A DNA stretch of 64,000 nucleotides. Origin: Trichobilharzia szidati. Its lineage: Eukaryota; Platyhelminthes; Trematoda; Strigeidida; Schistosomatidae. Numbering within the stretch: the first letter of the stretch is position 1; each line of letters opens with the position of its first letter. Where the stretch lies: positions 49,015,564-49,079,563 of the forward strand of contig OX235279.1 of assembly GCA_944472155.2 (NCBI GenBank), given 5' to 3'. Below the pieces are notes generated by a model. It searched no databases, had not been told where the DNA came from, and saw nothing but the letters and a program-made list of their open reading frames with translations. Shown piece by piece: positions 51,570-61,015 of this stretch. A program made the translations under genes and the position numbers.

Positions 51570-51769
51570 TGGCCAGTGATGACATTGGCTAATGGCTGCG
51601 CTATGCCGTGAATTGGTTGAAGTTGAAATTCATAGACCAGCCATTGAATTGGTCCCCAGTGGCTCAATGGTTTATGAGTTCGGCTTATAACTGGAAGATC
51701 CTGGGTTCAAACTCTTGGGGTAACTGCTGATGAAGAGTCCCAAACTAGGAGGACGGAAGTAGCTGTCCA
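51570..51769 (+). mobile_element. SINE1 copy fused to RTE-4
   Basis: The head segment contains GACATTGGCTAATGGCTGCG, shared with the 60-kb copy. A box TGGCTCAATGG, weak B box GGTTCAAACTC, then the core CTGATGAAGAGTCCCAAACT and AGCTGTCC. At about 51768 the SINE stops and RTE ORF sequence begins (AGGCACTCTACTCAAACTC, also found on the minus strand near 1090-1108). Confidence 0.7.
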
Positions 51770-53069
51770 GGCACTCTACTCAAACTCACGTAGCCATGTA
51801 AGGGCTTATAGGGAATGGTCATCTGAATTGATAACAACCAGTGGTGTCCGTCAAAGATGTGCACTTTCCCCTTTTCTGTTTAACTTCATCATAGATATGC
51901 TAATGGAAGTATCCTTAACTGAAGTTAACGACTTAGGAGTCGACTTGTTACCAGGGAATAGTCTTATGGACTTAGAATATGCAGACGATATAGTCCTTCT
52001 AGGCGAGGATGCTGACAAAATGCAGAGTCTTCTGAACACCTTGAGCAGCAATCTTCGTATGTTTGGCATGCGATTCGACCCTGTAAAATGTAAGATGCTG
52101 CTACAGGAATGACTGGACTACGTCAACTCCTAGCTTAGTGATAGGGAGTGAAGTGATAGAACATGTTGACCACTTCACCTATTTGGGAAGTTGTATCAGC
52201 ACCAACGGATTGATTGGTGACGAAATTTCAACAAGAATACAGAGGGCTAGTTTCGCACATGCCAGTTTACGCAATCTCTGGCGTAGACGTGATATCCGAC
52301 TATTAACCATAGGGAGTGTGTACTGCTCAGCAGTTCGCTCCGTCCTTCTCTATGGTGGTGAGACGTGGCCATTGAGAGCGGAAGACATGAAAAGGTTGAC
52401 TGTTTTTGACCACAGATGTTTACGATCTCTTTCTCACGTTAGGTGGCATAATAAGGTAAGTAATGTTGACGTTAGGCGTAGAGTGTTGGGCAAAGAAGGA
52501 AAATCAATTGAACAGGCTATAAAGTTACATAGATTGAGATGGTTAGGTCACGTACTACGTATACCTAGCCATCGCCTCCCACGACGGGCATTACTAGCTG
52601 ATATAGGTGCAGGTTGGAAAAGAGTAAGTGGTGGCCAAACAAAAACATGGCATCAATCCATGAAATCCTTAACAGCTAAACTGAGTCAGGTAGGGAGGGA
52701 GATGCAGACTTCCGGGTTGGGGCCCTCGGGACTCTAAGAATCAATGGCTGGAGACAATAGGTGACATGGCTCAAAATCGTTGTCAATGGCTTACGTAGAT
52801 GTATTCAGTCTCTGTAATCTTTCATATTCCTTTCTACCATTACTCATTCTGTTTCACTGTTATACTTGTCAAAACTCTATTGATTCTCTTCACTCATCTT
52901 CTTGTCTACCTTTGTGTGCTATTTGGAACGTGGCAACTGGAACTGCTGCACTTCGGTGCCAAGTTCGATGTTGAATCCAGCCAGCCAGCCAGCTGTCCAG
53001 TACTCTCAGGTTTTCCAATGGCTCTATGTCAGTTAATGATGAAATCCTGTAACCAATCAAATCAAATAC
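51768..53069 (+). mobile_element. RTE LINE, RT palm to 3' end (RTE-4), inactivated
   Basis: Same family as RTE-1. Motifs: [107 protein letters not shown]. An insertion of four bases near 52110 (after MLLQ, where DW should follow) shifts the frame and creates a stop. The 3' UTR ends with a segment, 52990-53065, very like the SINE1 tail (CAGCTGTCCAGTACTCTC ... ATGATGAAATCCTG), and then a short (AATC)n-like tail. It lies antisense in the FAAH intron 50656-53394. Confidence 0.9.
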
Positions 53070-53394
53070 CTTTAAGTCAACACTTGAACAAAATCATGGA
53101 AGTTAGAATTTCTGGGTAATCAGTTCCCATGCAAAAAGCTGAATAGTCAGTGGGTTCTTCTCATAATCTACGGGTCATGGGTGTATAGTGCTGAAGTACC
53201 CCAAAATTAGAACGAAACAACTATCTAGCACTCGCTGATTTTCAATCAGTGCTTAACTTGATCTAACTTAAAGCCAATAAAATCCCTGCAAACTATCATT
53301 AAAAAATTAGCTACATTTTAACTGAAGATTATCCACAACTCTGGTTATGCGTTACTATTGAATAGTAAGTGAGAACTAAAGTGATACAACTTAC

Positions 53395-53432
53395 CAGTAA
53401 TATATCGTCCATGTGATGACATACCCATCTGG
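53395..53432 (-). CDS. faah: FAAH-like micro-exon (38 nt)
   Basis: Acceptor TATTTTTACAG, donor TTACTG/GTAAGT at 53395/53394. Starting with the split Ser codon it encodes SQMGMSSHGRYIT and one base of Gly. It aligns with RLSKSGLKGCVYG of FAAH1 and bridges the phase-2 and phase-1 ends of its neighbours. Confidence 0.85.
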
Positions 53433-53713
53433 CTGTAAAAATACAAAAATAATGATAAACATGATGTACCTATATTTCATTTACATGCATAATGTATTTA
53501 AAGTACTTATTCCTATCAGTGGACGTCATTTCAAACAACTGCAGGAAGATGGAGTGCTGGATGGCTCTTTCATATGAAAGAGATATAGTATTTTCAGAAC
53601 TATAATGTATTATTTCAAGGTCAAGTATCTCAGAGTCAGTACACTAAGTACTTTATTGACTCTATTAAGAGTTATACTGAAAACAATGTATATTTATTTG
53701 TACAATAACTCAC

Positions 53714-53920
53714 CTTACGCGTTTCGGTGTAGGCTTGAAACCCACAATTCCACACATGGCTGCGGGAAATCGCACACTTCCACCAAGATCTGTACCGAAT
53801 CCAAGACGAGAACCACCACCTGCGATTAAAGCAGCCTCACCTGAACTACTTCCACCTGGACTACGATCTAGAGCTAGTGGGTTAAGAGTTGTTCCATTGA
53901 TTGGATTCGACGACAGGACA
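53714..53920 (-). CDS. faah: FAAH-like exon with the amidase signature
   Basis: Acceptor AAAATCTTAG at 53921-53922; donor GTAAG/GTGAGT at 53714/53713. It encodes [60 protein letters not shown]. This is the full amidase signature, with both catalytic serines: the first Ser of GGSSSGE (53848-53850) and the nucleophile of GTDLGGS (53776-53778). The exon holds 207 nt and ends with two bases of a split codon. Confidence 0.97.
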
Positions 53921-54360
53921 CTAAGATTTTACAAATACAATATAAACAAAATTTTAAAATTTATCAATATTCATGTGAACATTACAAAATGACAAATTCC
54001 TATTGAAATACACTAGTACATTCCGTTAGCCCTAAAAAGCAGAAAATGTTAATAAACTGTCACTATGTGACAAACTACTGAATAAGCAGTAACGAAGAGC
54101 AAGTAATTAATACAGTTATGAGCCTAGAACGCTTGGACGTCTAATGAGCAGTCCTGATCAGTGAGGTCAATCAAGTCGATTGTGGCTGACAATGGCGCTA
54201 TATATAGCGAGATATCTGACGTTAGAATTCATGGGCAATCGCATTCCCTCCCAGAGATAGAATGACGAACTTACTCAAATAGCAATATAAAGGTTTTATG
54301 TTCCATATCATCATTAGTAGTCCAGAACGTTCTCAATCGATCATAGGGCTTCAAGAGCGT
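53921..54360. other. Intron DNA, no feature recognised
   Basis: AT-rich intron sequence without an assignable motif. Confidence 0.4.
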
Positions 54361-54715
54361 GTAGAGCACATTCTAATGTTGAAGACTTGTCTTAACGTGT
54401 ACACGCACAGAATGCCACCAACGCCATTCTTTGCACTCTCTGCTCTTCTAATGCACAGTTCCATTCTCTGAGTCGGTTGTACATCCTTCCAAACTAGACA
54501 ACAAGTTATTACATCGTTTTTCCATAATTATCTTGACATCTTTTTATCTCCAAATATACTGCTCGAAAGAGCAAATTACTATTGATCAGAGTCTTCTTTA
54601 ACTTGTGTCATGTCATCAGTACTTACAAGATGGTTAGAGTACTGATTTATGGAACACCAGGCCAACTTCATTTAGTAGAGTTTGCATAGTTTAGCTTATC
54701 TACAGCATTACCAGC
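54361..54715. repeat. Left arm of a long inverted repeat
   Basis: Nearly the reverse complement of 56195-56553. Shared blocks include ACACGCACAGAATGCCACC, TCCAAACTAGACAACAAGTT, AAGATGGTTAGAGTACTG and TCTACAGCATTACCAGC. The outer 40 bp are more diverged and the inner edge is sharp at CCAGC. It lies in the FAAH intron 53921-56857. Confidence 0.88.
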
Positions 54716-54978
54716 ACTTTACAGACACACTGGTTGATCACAAGGAAGTAAACAAAGTCATGGGTGTTAATGCTGACTGAACTATATCAGCCATCGCGGT
54801 GTACTGTGTATATTGTGTACATTGTGAACTACCATGGCCGAAATCACAGTTACTTTGGACAGCCAATCAGATAGAGATATCATTCTGTGCGTGTTAGATG
54901 CATTCATCCTGGTGACTGTAGGTCATAGTGCTTTGAGATCCATTGATATTTCTGATGTCATTTTTTAACGTACTCCTT

Positions 54979-55055
54979 ACTCTAACCATAACCCGAAATC
55001 CTAACTTTAACCTTAATTTAACCTTAACCCTAGACCCTAAACCTTAATTTTAAAA
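54979..55055. repeat. Degenerate telomere-like (CCCTAA/ACCTTAA) tract
   Basis: Consecutive variants: TCTAACCATAACCCG, CCTAACTTTAACCTTAA, CCTTAACCCTAGACCCTAA. They resemble TTAGGG repeats on the other strand, with decay. The tract is inside the long inverted repeat. Confidence 0.6.
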
Positions 55056-55638
55056 GCCATAACCCTACCCGTCAGCAAAGAGTTGCACAGAGAGTATCTA
55101 GAGAATAAGTGAAATACTATATCTATCCTCTCCAAGTCAAAATAAAGGCAGACATGATTTGATTTAGAATGATCTTTGATAGCTTTCCGTATACCTGATT
55201 AGTCCTTGAAGGTCAACGTTTAACGGAACTTGATTTCGTATATGATACTTTAACTTCGCCGTTTTTGTGTTATGACTAATAATAAGACCTAATAGACTGT
55301 TTACAATTGCAACACCAGCCACTATCTTAACAATGTTCCTATACGCGAAATACGGAAGTTATGGTTCAAAAATAATTGAGAGCGAAGTTAAACATATACT
55401 GTTTACATTACCTTCAAGTCACTATAATTAATCATAAGTTTAAAGGGTTAATGGTGACTCTTTACCATAGCAGCCCAAATTGAAACTACCTAACAAAGAG
55501 CTTGACGAATCTCTATCGGCAAATCAGATGCGTCCGATGTAGAAGTGCGTAATTTAGGAGAAAATGTTTATACAAAAGTAATGCAATGTTAATAATTAAT
55601 TACATAGGATAACTTTCTTGTGTATGTTGTAAAAAAAC

Positions 55639-55975
55639 CTAATCTCTCACAGGAGTCCTCACTATTAGTTCAAACCAATTGCTGTCCATGGATTCATCTA
55701 GATAATTGTCAATCACCGTGGTTCTTGGCTCATTCACCACTCTGATCGCCTTTTTTAAGTGACTCGAGAAACTTTCAATGGAATTTGTGTGAGTTCCATC
55801 GGAAGGATTAACGAACTCGTCTGTATGATTGATCATATCGTCAATATACCATAGAGATGACAGTTGGCTACCCGCTTTTTCCCTTTCAACTAGCCTGTTG
55901 TCTAAGCAGTTGTTAAATACTAGATGTGAATGAAATCTGGGACGTATTTCGTGTATAGCATCCATAATTCCACCT
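55639..55975 (-). pseudogene. Merlin-type (ISXO2-like) transposase, C-terminal fragment
   Basis: The ORF contains MINHTDEFVNPSDGTHTNSI, ESFSSHLKKAI, then TVIDNYLDES. This is the C-terminal part of the ISXO2/IS1595-type DDE transposase domain (VNHS..FVNP..G.HTN.IE..W..LK). Merlin elements are known from schistosomes. The usual W of ESFW is S here. The N-terminal half, with the first catalytic residues, is missing; upstream sequence has stops. It sits between the two arms of the long inverted repeat. Confidence 0.75.
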
Positions 55976-56194
55976 ATGTACTACGGCCTCATCTCACTGG
56001 TCAATAATCCGTTCACTAGGTAGGTAGCTTCCTGTTTGGTTGCGTGGAACGCTAGTGGGTGGCGAAGTGCCTGGCTTCCAAAGGTAACCTGAAACAGGTC
56101 ATATTTGTTGGAAGTGAAAGCTAATGAACAGTTGTGAAGCCAGGTAGAAGTGATATGAGAAATACCTTGTAGGATGATGATGTGCTTGCCGAAG

Positions 56195-56553
56195 GCTGGT
56201 AATGCTGTAGATAAACTAAACTATGCAAACTCTACTAAATGAAGTTGGCCTGGTGTTCCATAAATCAGTACTCTAACCATCTTGTAAGTACTGATGACAT
56301 GACACAAGTTAAAGAAGACTCTGATCAATAGTAATTTGCTCTTTCGAGCAGTATATTTGGAGATAAAAAGATGTCAAGATAATTATGGAAAAACGATGTA
56401 ATAACTTGTTGTCTAGTTTGGAAGGATGTACAACCGACTCAGAGAATGGAACTGTGCATTAGAAGAGCAGAGAGTGCAAAGAATGGCGTTGGTGGCATTC
56501 TGTGCGTGTATAAGTTAAAAAAAGTCTTCAACATAAGAATGTGCACTCCATAT
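56195..56553. repeat. Right arm of the long inverted repeat
   Basis: Reverse complement of 54361-54715, about 355 bp. An 81-codon plus ORF (56446-56691) runs through it but shows no known domain and is likely incidental. Confidence 0.88.
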
Positions 56554-56857
56554 CCATTACAATCTTACAGGAGGTCAACAGTGAGCTCGAACAGCTCAGC
56601 AGTAATGTGTCTGACTGCAGAACTGAGTCACGTGGGTTCAAAAGTCCCAAATTTGCAGATACATACATCCCGCATGTACCAAGAAGCATAAAACCTAAGC
56701 CTACAGCAACCTGCTGATAGCCTTCCATCGTCTAACAAACGGAATGTAAATTGCTAAAATATATAGCATAAAGAAATATTTCTAAATAAGATTGTGTCTT
56801 ATCACAAAATAGCCGACAAAACATAGTGATGAAAAATTTATACTCTAAAATGACTAC

Positions 56858-56991
56858 CTGAACATTGATTGGGGCACATTTGTGCGTGCAAAAGGCACAC
56901 CTCCAAGCGATTTAATGACTTGTATAATTGAGGAATCATTATTTGACGGTCCGTTCAAGAATTTCACCATCCCTGCATGGCTTTCACTACC
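56858..56991 (-). CDS. faah: FAAH-like exon
   Basis: Acceptor CTTTGTCGATGTAG at 56992; donor TTCAG/GTAGTC at 56858/56857. It encodes GSESHAGMVKFLNGPSNNDS and then IIQVIKSLGGVPFARTNVPQ, SMF, plus two bases of Ser. It fits the segment between the catalytic lysine and the signature exon (human GAVPFVHTNVPQSMFS). The acceptor has a weak pyrimidine tract, but starting here joins FTIK to GSESHAG as in other amidases. Confidence 0.9.
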
Positions 56992-57309
56992 CTACATCGA
57001 CAAAGATATTAAACAAAGAGCTGGTAAGACACAACGTGTGTTCCTTCAGTTTTCATTAATTAATATGAAATTTAATATGTCATTTGATTACATAATGAGC
57101 AACAAAAACCACAACGAAAAATGGATTGAACAAGGAGGACGCATTTTTGCTAGTTGATTCTTCAAGCAGAAATCACCATATTTCCCAATTAAGATAAGTA
57201 GATACAGTTTGATGTAATTTACTTACCCACTTAGTTAGTTAATCAAAACTTAATGATGAAAAAAGCCAGTGCTTTGACTTGCTATATCATTATGTCATTA
57301 TTACACGTC

Positions 57310-57790
57310 TCAAGAGCTCCAAGTGCACATCCACTGCAACTAATTGTCTGAAGTCCTTTTCAGATGGTTCCACGACTGCACACAGTCATTTCTTCTCCAT
57401 ATCATATCTTCCGTGTCACCCTCGGAAGCCCATCCCACCCTCTGTCTCTCATTCACCTTCCACTCGCCAACCCGGTGGGTGATGTCACTCAACGTTTTCT
57501 TCGGCGTATATCCAATCTATCTCCATTACCTTCTGCATATTCATCGGTTGAACAGTAAGCTGTTGGCTATTCGCCCTTCTTCAAAGAACCTTACAATTGA
57601 TTATCCTTCGTGGGAGACCGTCTGACCTCCAGTATAGATTGAGTGGAGTTGTTGATGAAAGTCTGAAGACCGTGCCAAGTCTCTCGACTGCATTAGAAGC
57701 AATGACTTGACATTTCTGTTGAAGATCCGGTTCCCATTCTTTATACTGAGTACAGTTGATTTCCACACTGATTTCATAGTTTTCACACTC
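57310..57790 (-). mobile_element. Non-LTR retrotransposon 3' part (family B)
   Basis: The DNA aligns with 44990-45480 on the same strand: shared blocks include the GTGATGTCACTCAACGTTTT-like and TCTTCGGCGTATATCCAA-like segments, and the stretch equivalent to the 45408-45490 region. Frames are broken, and it is older than the 45-kb copy. Confidence 0.6.
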
Positions 57791-57954
57791 TAACATTTTG
57801 CTCATTTATTTATTATACTGACCACACACTTTCATATATACTTTATCTTCCTATTACTTATTTCACACAGGTCTATTGAAGTTCATATTGACCTATATTT
57901 ATTCACTCATATGTCTAATTATTTTGTGACTAATGTATATAAACGAAGTTTTGT

Positions 57955-58050
57955 GAGTGCCTTGATATGCTTAGGAGTTATAAATTGTGCTTGTAAAGTC
58001 ATCAGTAAATAATACTGTGTAATTTTGAAATAATAGAGAAGATTTGTAGC
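57955..58050 (+). repeat. PLE terminal-repeat fragment
   Basis: CTTGATATGCTTAGGAG at 57961, then TAAATTGTGCTTG and GTCATCAGTAAATAATACTG. It matches the PLE-4 3' repeat (61931-61990) in the same orientation, directly upstream of PLE-3. Confidence 0.7.
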
Positions 58051-59011
58051 TCAGAAACTATGCAACAATTACGCTATAGTAATGAAGACATAAAAACGCA
58101 ATGTTCAACTTGGATAGAACTCATAAAATTATGCCTTACAACATACTTCCAATTCAATACTCAAATATATGAACAGATAAAAGGAACACAAGAGGGATCG
58201 CCCATATCAGGATTAATAGCTGAAGCCGTCATGCAAAGATTAGAATTAAATAGCTCTTCCTATAATTAAACCGAAAATCTGGGTAAGTTACGTTGATGAT
58301 ACATTTGTAATAAATAAGAGAAATGATTAAGAGTATACCCATAAATTAGTAAACAACATATTTGAAGACATCAAATTCACAAGAGAAGAAGAATTAGATA
58401 ACAAAATCCAATTTTTAGATGTCTTAATCAGGAGAACCAACACAGGAAATTTAGAGACACAAGTATATAGAAAATCAACGCACACAGATCAAATACTCAA
58501 CTGTACTAGCGATGATCCAATTACTCACATTGTTTAAAAGAATTCAAACACACTGTTGCAACCCAGAGTTGAAAAGAATGGAAGAAAAATACCTACAAAC
58601 AGTCTTCAGAAAGAATGGTTATCCACAAAATTTCATCAAAAAGTGTTTGAAATCGAATCATAACACCAACAAGGAACCATCATCAAAGAACACAAGAAAA
58701 TTCATTCTACCATACATGAAAAATATCTCTGAAATAACAGCTAGAATATTGGAACCGTTTGATATAGATATAGCAAACAAGCCGGTCAAATCACTTAATT
58801 CGATATTATGCAAACTGAAAGATCCAACAGATAAAGGAGATAAGACTAATACCATTAACAAAATAAATTGTATGAACTGTAACAGGCATTACATCGGCCA
58901 AAGTGGGCGTCCCCTTCGAATCAGAATCCAGGAACACAAATCAGCCGTGAAAAGACACGATATATATTCTTTAGTATCAATGTATGTAGACAATTATGGT
59001 CATCAGTGATT

Positions 59012-59188
59012 AGGACTCTCTCCGACCATGCACATGGTCCGGAGTTCGATCCCCTGCCGGCGCACACCCGATATCTATGGTCGGCCTGCAAAATTTGGGC
59101 TACCGATATCCATGCTGAAAATGTCATACTTGTACTGAAAATACGGTGTGGCATCAAGCTGTAATCAAAATAAATAAAAATAATAATT
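59012..59188 (+). mobile_element. tRNA-derived SINE (SINE2) inside PLE-3
   Basis: It contains CCGACCATGCACATGGTCC, the B-box-like AGTTCGATCCC, AATTTGGGCTACCGATATC, and an A-rich tail AAAATAAATAAAAATAATAA. Candidate 5-bp duplication TGATT at 59007-59011 and 59189-59193. A second copy lies at about 63745-63905 inside PLE-5. Confidence 0.75.
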
Positions 59189-59457
59189 TGATTGGGATGT
59201 CGAGATCTTAGACAGAGGAAACATGAAAAGTGCCAGGGAATTCCTAGAAGCCACTTAGTCAAACGAAAATGCAATTAACAAACACGTTAATATAGACGAA
59301 ATATACCAACTAATAAAAAGTAAATCGTGTGACTAGAAAGTTTAAAATCCAAGTGAATAGAAAATGGTCAATACATATGTAAAGATGGTTACCGGGAGAC
59401 GCAATTCTATCACTCAGGAAGAAATTTAAATCATTTCACTTTATGCTAAAAAATACG

Positions 59458-59487
59458 CTGAAGATGTTGTCCTGAAGGACGACGAAA
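59458..59487 (+). ncRNA. Hammerhead-ribozyme-like core at the PLE-3 3' end
   Basis: CTGAAGA (59458-59464, fits CUGANGA), one extra base, then a stem GTTGTCC / GGACGAC around TGAA with one G-T wobble, then GAAA (59484-59487). This is the order of hammerhead core elements. Known: PLE terminal repeats carry hammerhead motifs. Stems I and III and the cleavage triplet were not established, so activity is unproven. Confidence 0.4.
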
Positions 59488-60057
59488 GCTCCGCAAATAA
59501 ACCAACCAACTCAGAGAACACTATTAATTGCAAAGCTGTGCAATTTTATCAAATAAATCTGCTCTATAATGGAAATGTTTTGTTTTCCCATCCAACTCTC
59601 CCAAATAAGTTCGCCATCGACGGTAATAAGGCACTTTCGAAGTCGATGAAGTTAACGTAAGGAGATAATTTCCTTCCTGGGCTTTGTTTTATGGAGTGAT
59701 AATTAATGCTGAGATTCGACCAGCGCATGATTTGCTTTTTTCTGAATTCTTCCTGCTTCAGGAGAGGGAGGTGTATCCAGAGGATCTTTCACTCTATCTG
59801 AGATGACGTGGCTTACTATAATGTAGTAAACAAATCTTAATTTCTGATATTCCTATTTTCCAGTAAAGCACAAAATATTCCAAATGGATTTCATTACATC
59901 ATGATCACTTCAAATTACTCAGTAAACTGTATTTTGTTCTCCACTCATGAACTCATTTAATTATTCTAGCAAATGATCGACTGGCTTTCTATACTTCTTA
60001 TAAGTATCTCTGAATCACAACTGATAGCAGTAAAAGAAAATGAAGTGATTGGTTACA

Positions 60058-60245
60058 GGATTTCATCATGAGCTGACATCAGTTAGAGAACCATTGGAAA
60101 ACCTGGGAGTACTGGACAGCTGTTTTGTCCTATTTTGAGACTATTCATCAGTACGCACCCGGCGGGGTTCGAACCCAGGACTTCCTGGTTACGAGGCGAG
60201 CTCGAAGACCATTTAGCATTTAGGACCCGACCCAACGACCCATGA
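60058..60245 (-). mobile_element. SINE1 copy, left member of an inverted pair
   Basis: Minus strand: B box GGTTCGAACCC, core CTGATGAATAGTCTC with loop and AGGACAAAAC (GAAAC changed to AAAAC), tail AGCTGTCCAGTACTCCCAGG, ATGATGAAATCCTG. A box region is degenerate. Confidence 0.75.
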
Positions 60246-60289
60246 ATTTGAACTACTGCTAATTCATGACATAGCGCGACCACTAGCCA

Positions 60290-60400
60290 ATGTCTTCGGC
60301 GAGTCCCAAACTAGGACGAAATAGATATTCAGTACTCCCAGGTTTTCCAATGGTTCTCTAACCGATGTCAGCTCATGATGAAATCCTGTAACCAATCAAT
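60290..60400 (+). mobile_element. SINE1 3' half, right member of an inverted pair
   Basis: GAGTCCCAAACTAGGACGAA, then AGTACTCCCAGGTTTTCCAA and ATGATGAAATCCTG. It is the reverse complement of about 60058-60140. Stem II arms GTCC/GGAC and GAAA are intact, but the CTGATGA half of the core is missing. Confidence 0.75.
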
Positions 60401-61015
60401 CAAATTCTTACGAACCAATGCTTGAAAAATCGGTTGGATACACCTGCAGTAGTCAGTGATTGCTGGTGCTCCCATTGAGACACTCGAACCATACGTCTAT
60501 AGTTTCATCAAACACCAAAGCGTTATCTACTCTAGGTCAATGGGTCACAAGAGACAATCAACCTAATAAACAGCATGTTTCCTCCAGACAATCGTCGAAG
60601 AGTCTGCACTAGGAGTCGATTTCACACTAAGGATATACTAGGACAGGAGGAGATATATTATGAATCAATGTTTCCCACGTGATCCGCAAATCAGCCATTC
60701 GGCTCTTACTTTATCTCATTAAATCTCATGTCTTTCGATTTCTTTTAGTGCATGCTATCCGATATGAACATAAATTTCATATAACTATATAATTAACTGT
60801 AATTTAAGGTCTTATTGCCCTTTCACTAGAGTGATACATCTTTTTCTGGTGAGTCAGTCTCCGTGTATTTCTCAGTTTGTAGGGCAGTAGTCGAGTAATC
60901 AGTACGTAACACTGCTATGAATTGAAGTATCAGTAGAACGAATCCACGTGCGACAACAGATTTTTCAGAAAAGAAAGAACAGAACATATCTCTAGCTTCT
61001 TGACACAAATAACTC
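60401..61015. other. Intron DNA, no feature recognised
   Basis: No repeat or coding motif assigned. Confidence 0.35.

Larger units (their letters stand above)
58051..59520 (+). mobile_element. PLE with RT and GIY-YIG (PLE-3), inactivated and SINE-interrupted
   Basis: Motifs in order: LKLCLTTYFQFNTQIYEQIK (58110-58180), GTQEGSPISGLIAEAVMQRL, catalytic YVDDTFVI with YVDD at 58289-58300 in another frame, IQFLDVLIRRTNTGNLETQV, YRKSTHTD, FILPYMKNISEITARI, then INCMNCNRHYIGQSGRPLRI and QEHKSAVK (GIY-YIG, Y-I-G intact). After a SINE insertion (59012-59188) the endonuclease resumes with DWDVEILDRGNMKSAREFLE near 59190-59260. Stops and frameshifts occur before and after YVDD. It belongs to a different subfamily from PLE-1. 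It lies antisense in the first visible FAAH intron. Confidence 0.88.

Noticed and set aside
56600..56700. tRNA-derived SINE head (GGGTTCAAAAGTCCC, B-box-like)
   Set aside because: Only a B-box-like string is clear, no convincing A box or second copy was found in the window, so it is left unannotated.
56882..57157. 91-codon plus ORF
   Set aside because: It is the antisense of the FAAH exon 56858-56991, whose minus-strand reading has amidase motifs and matching splice phases.
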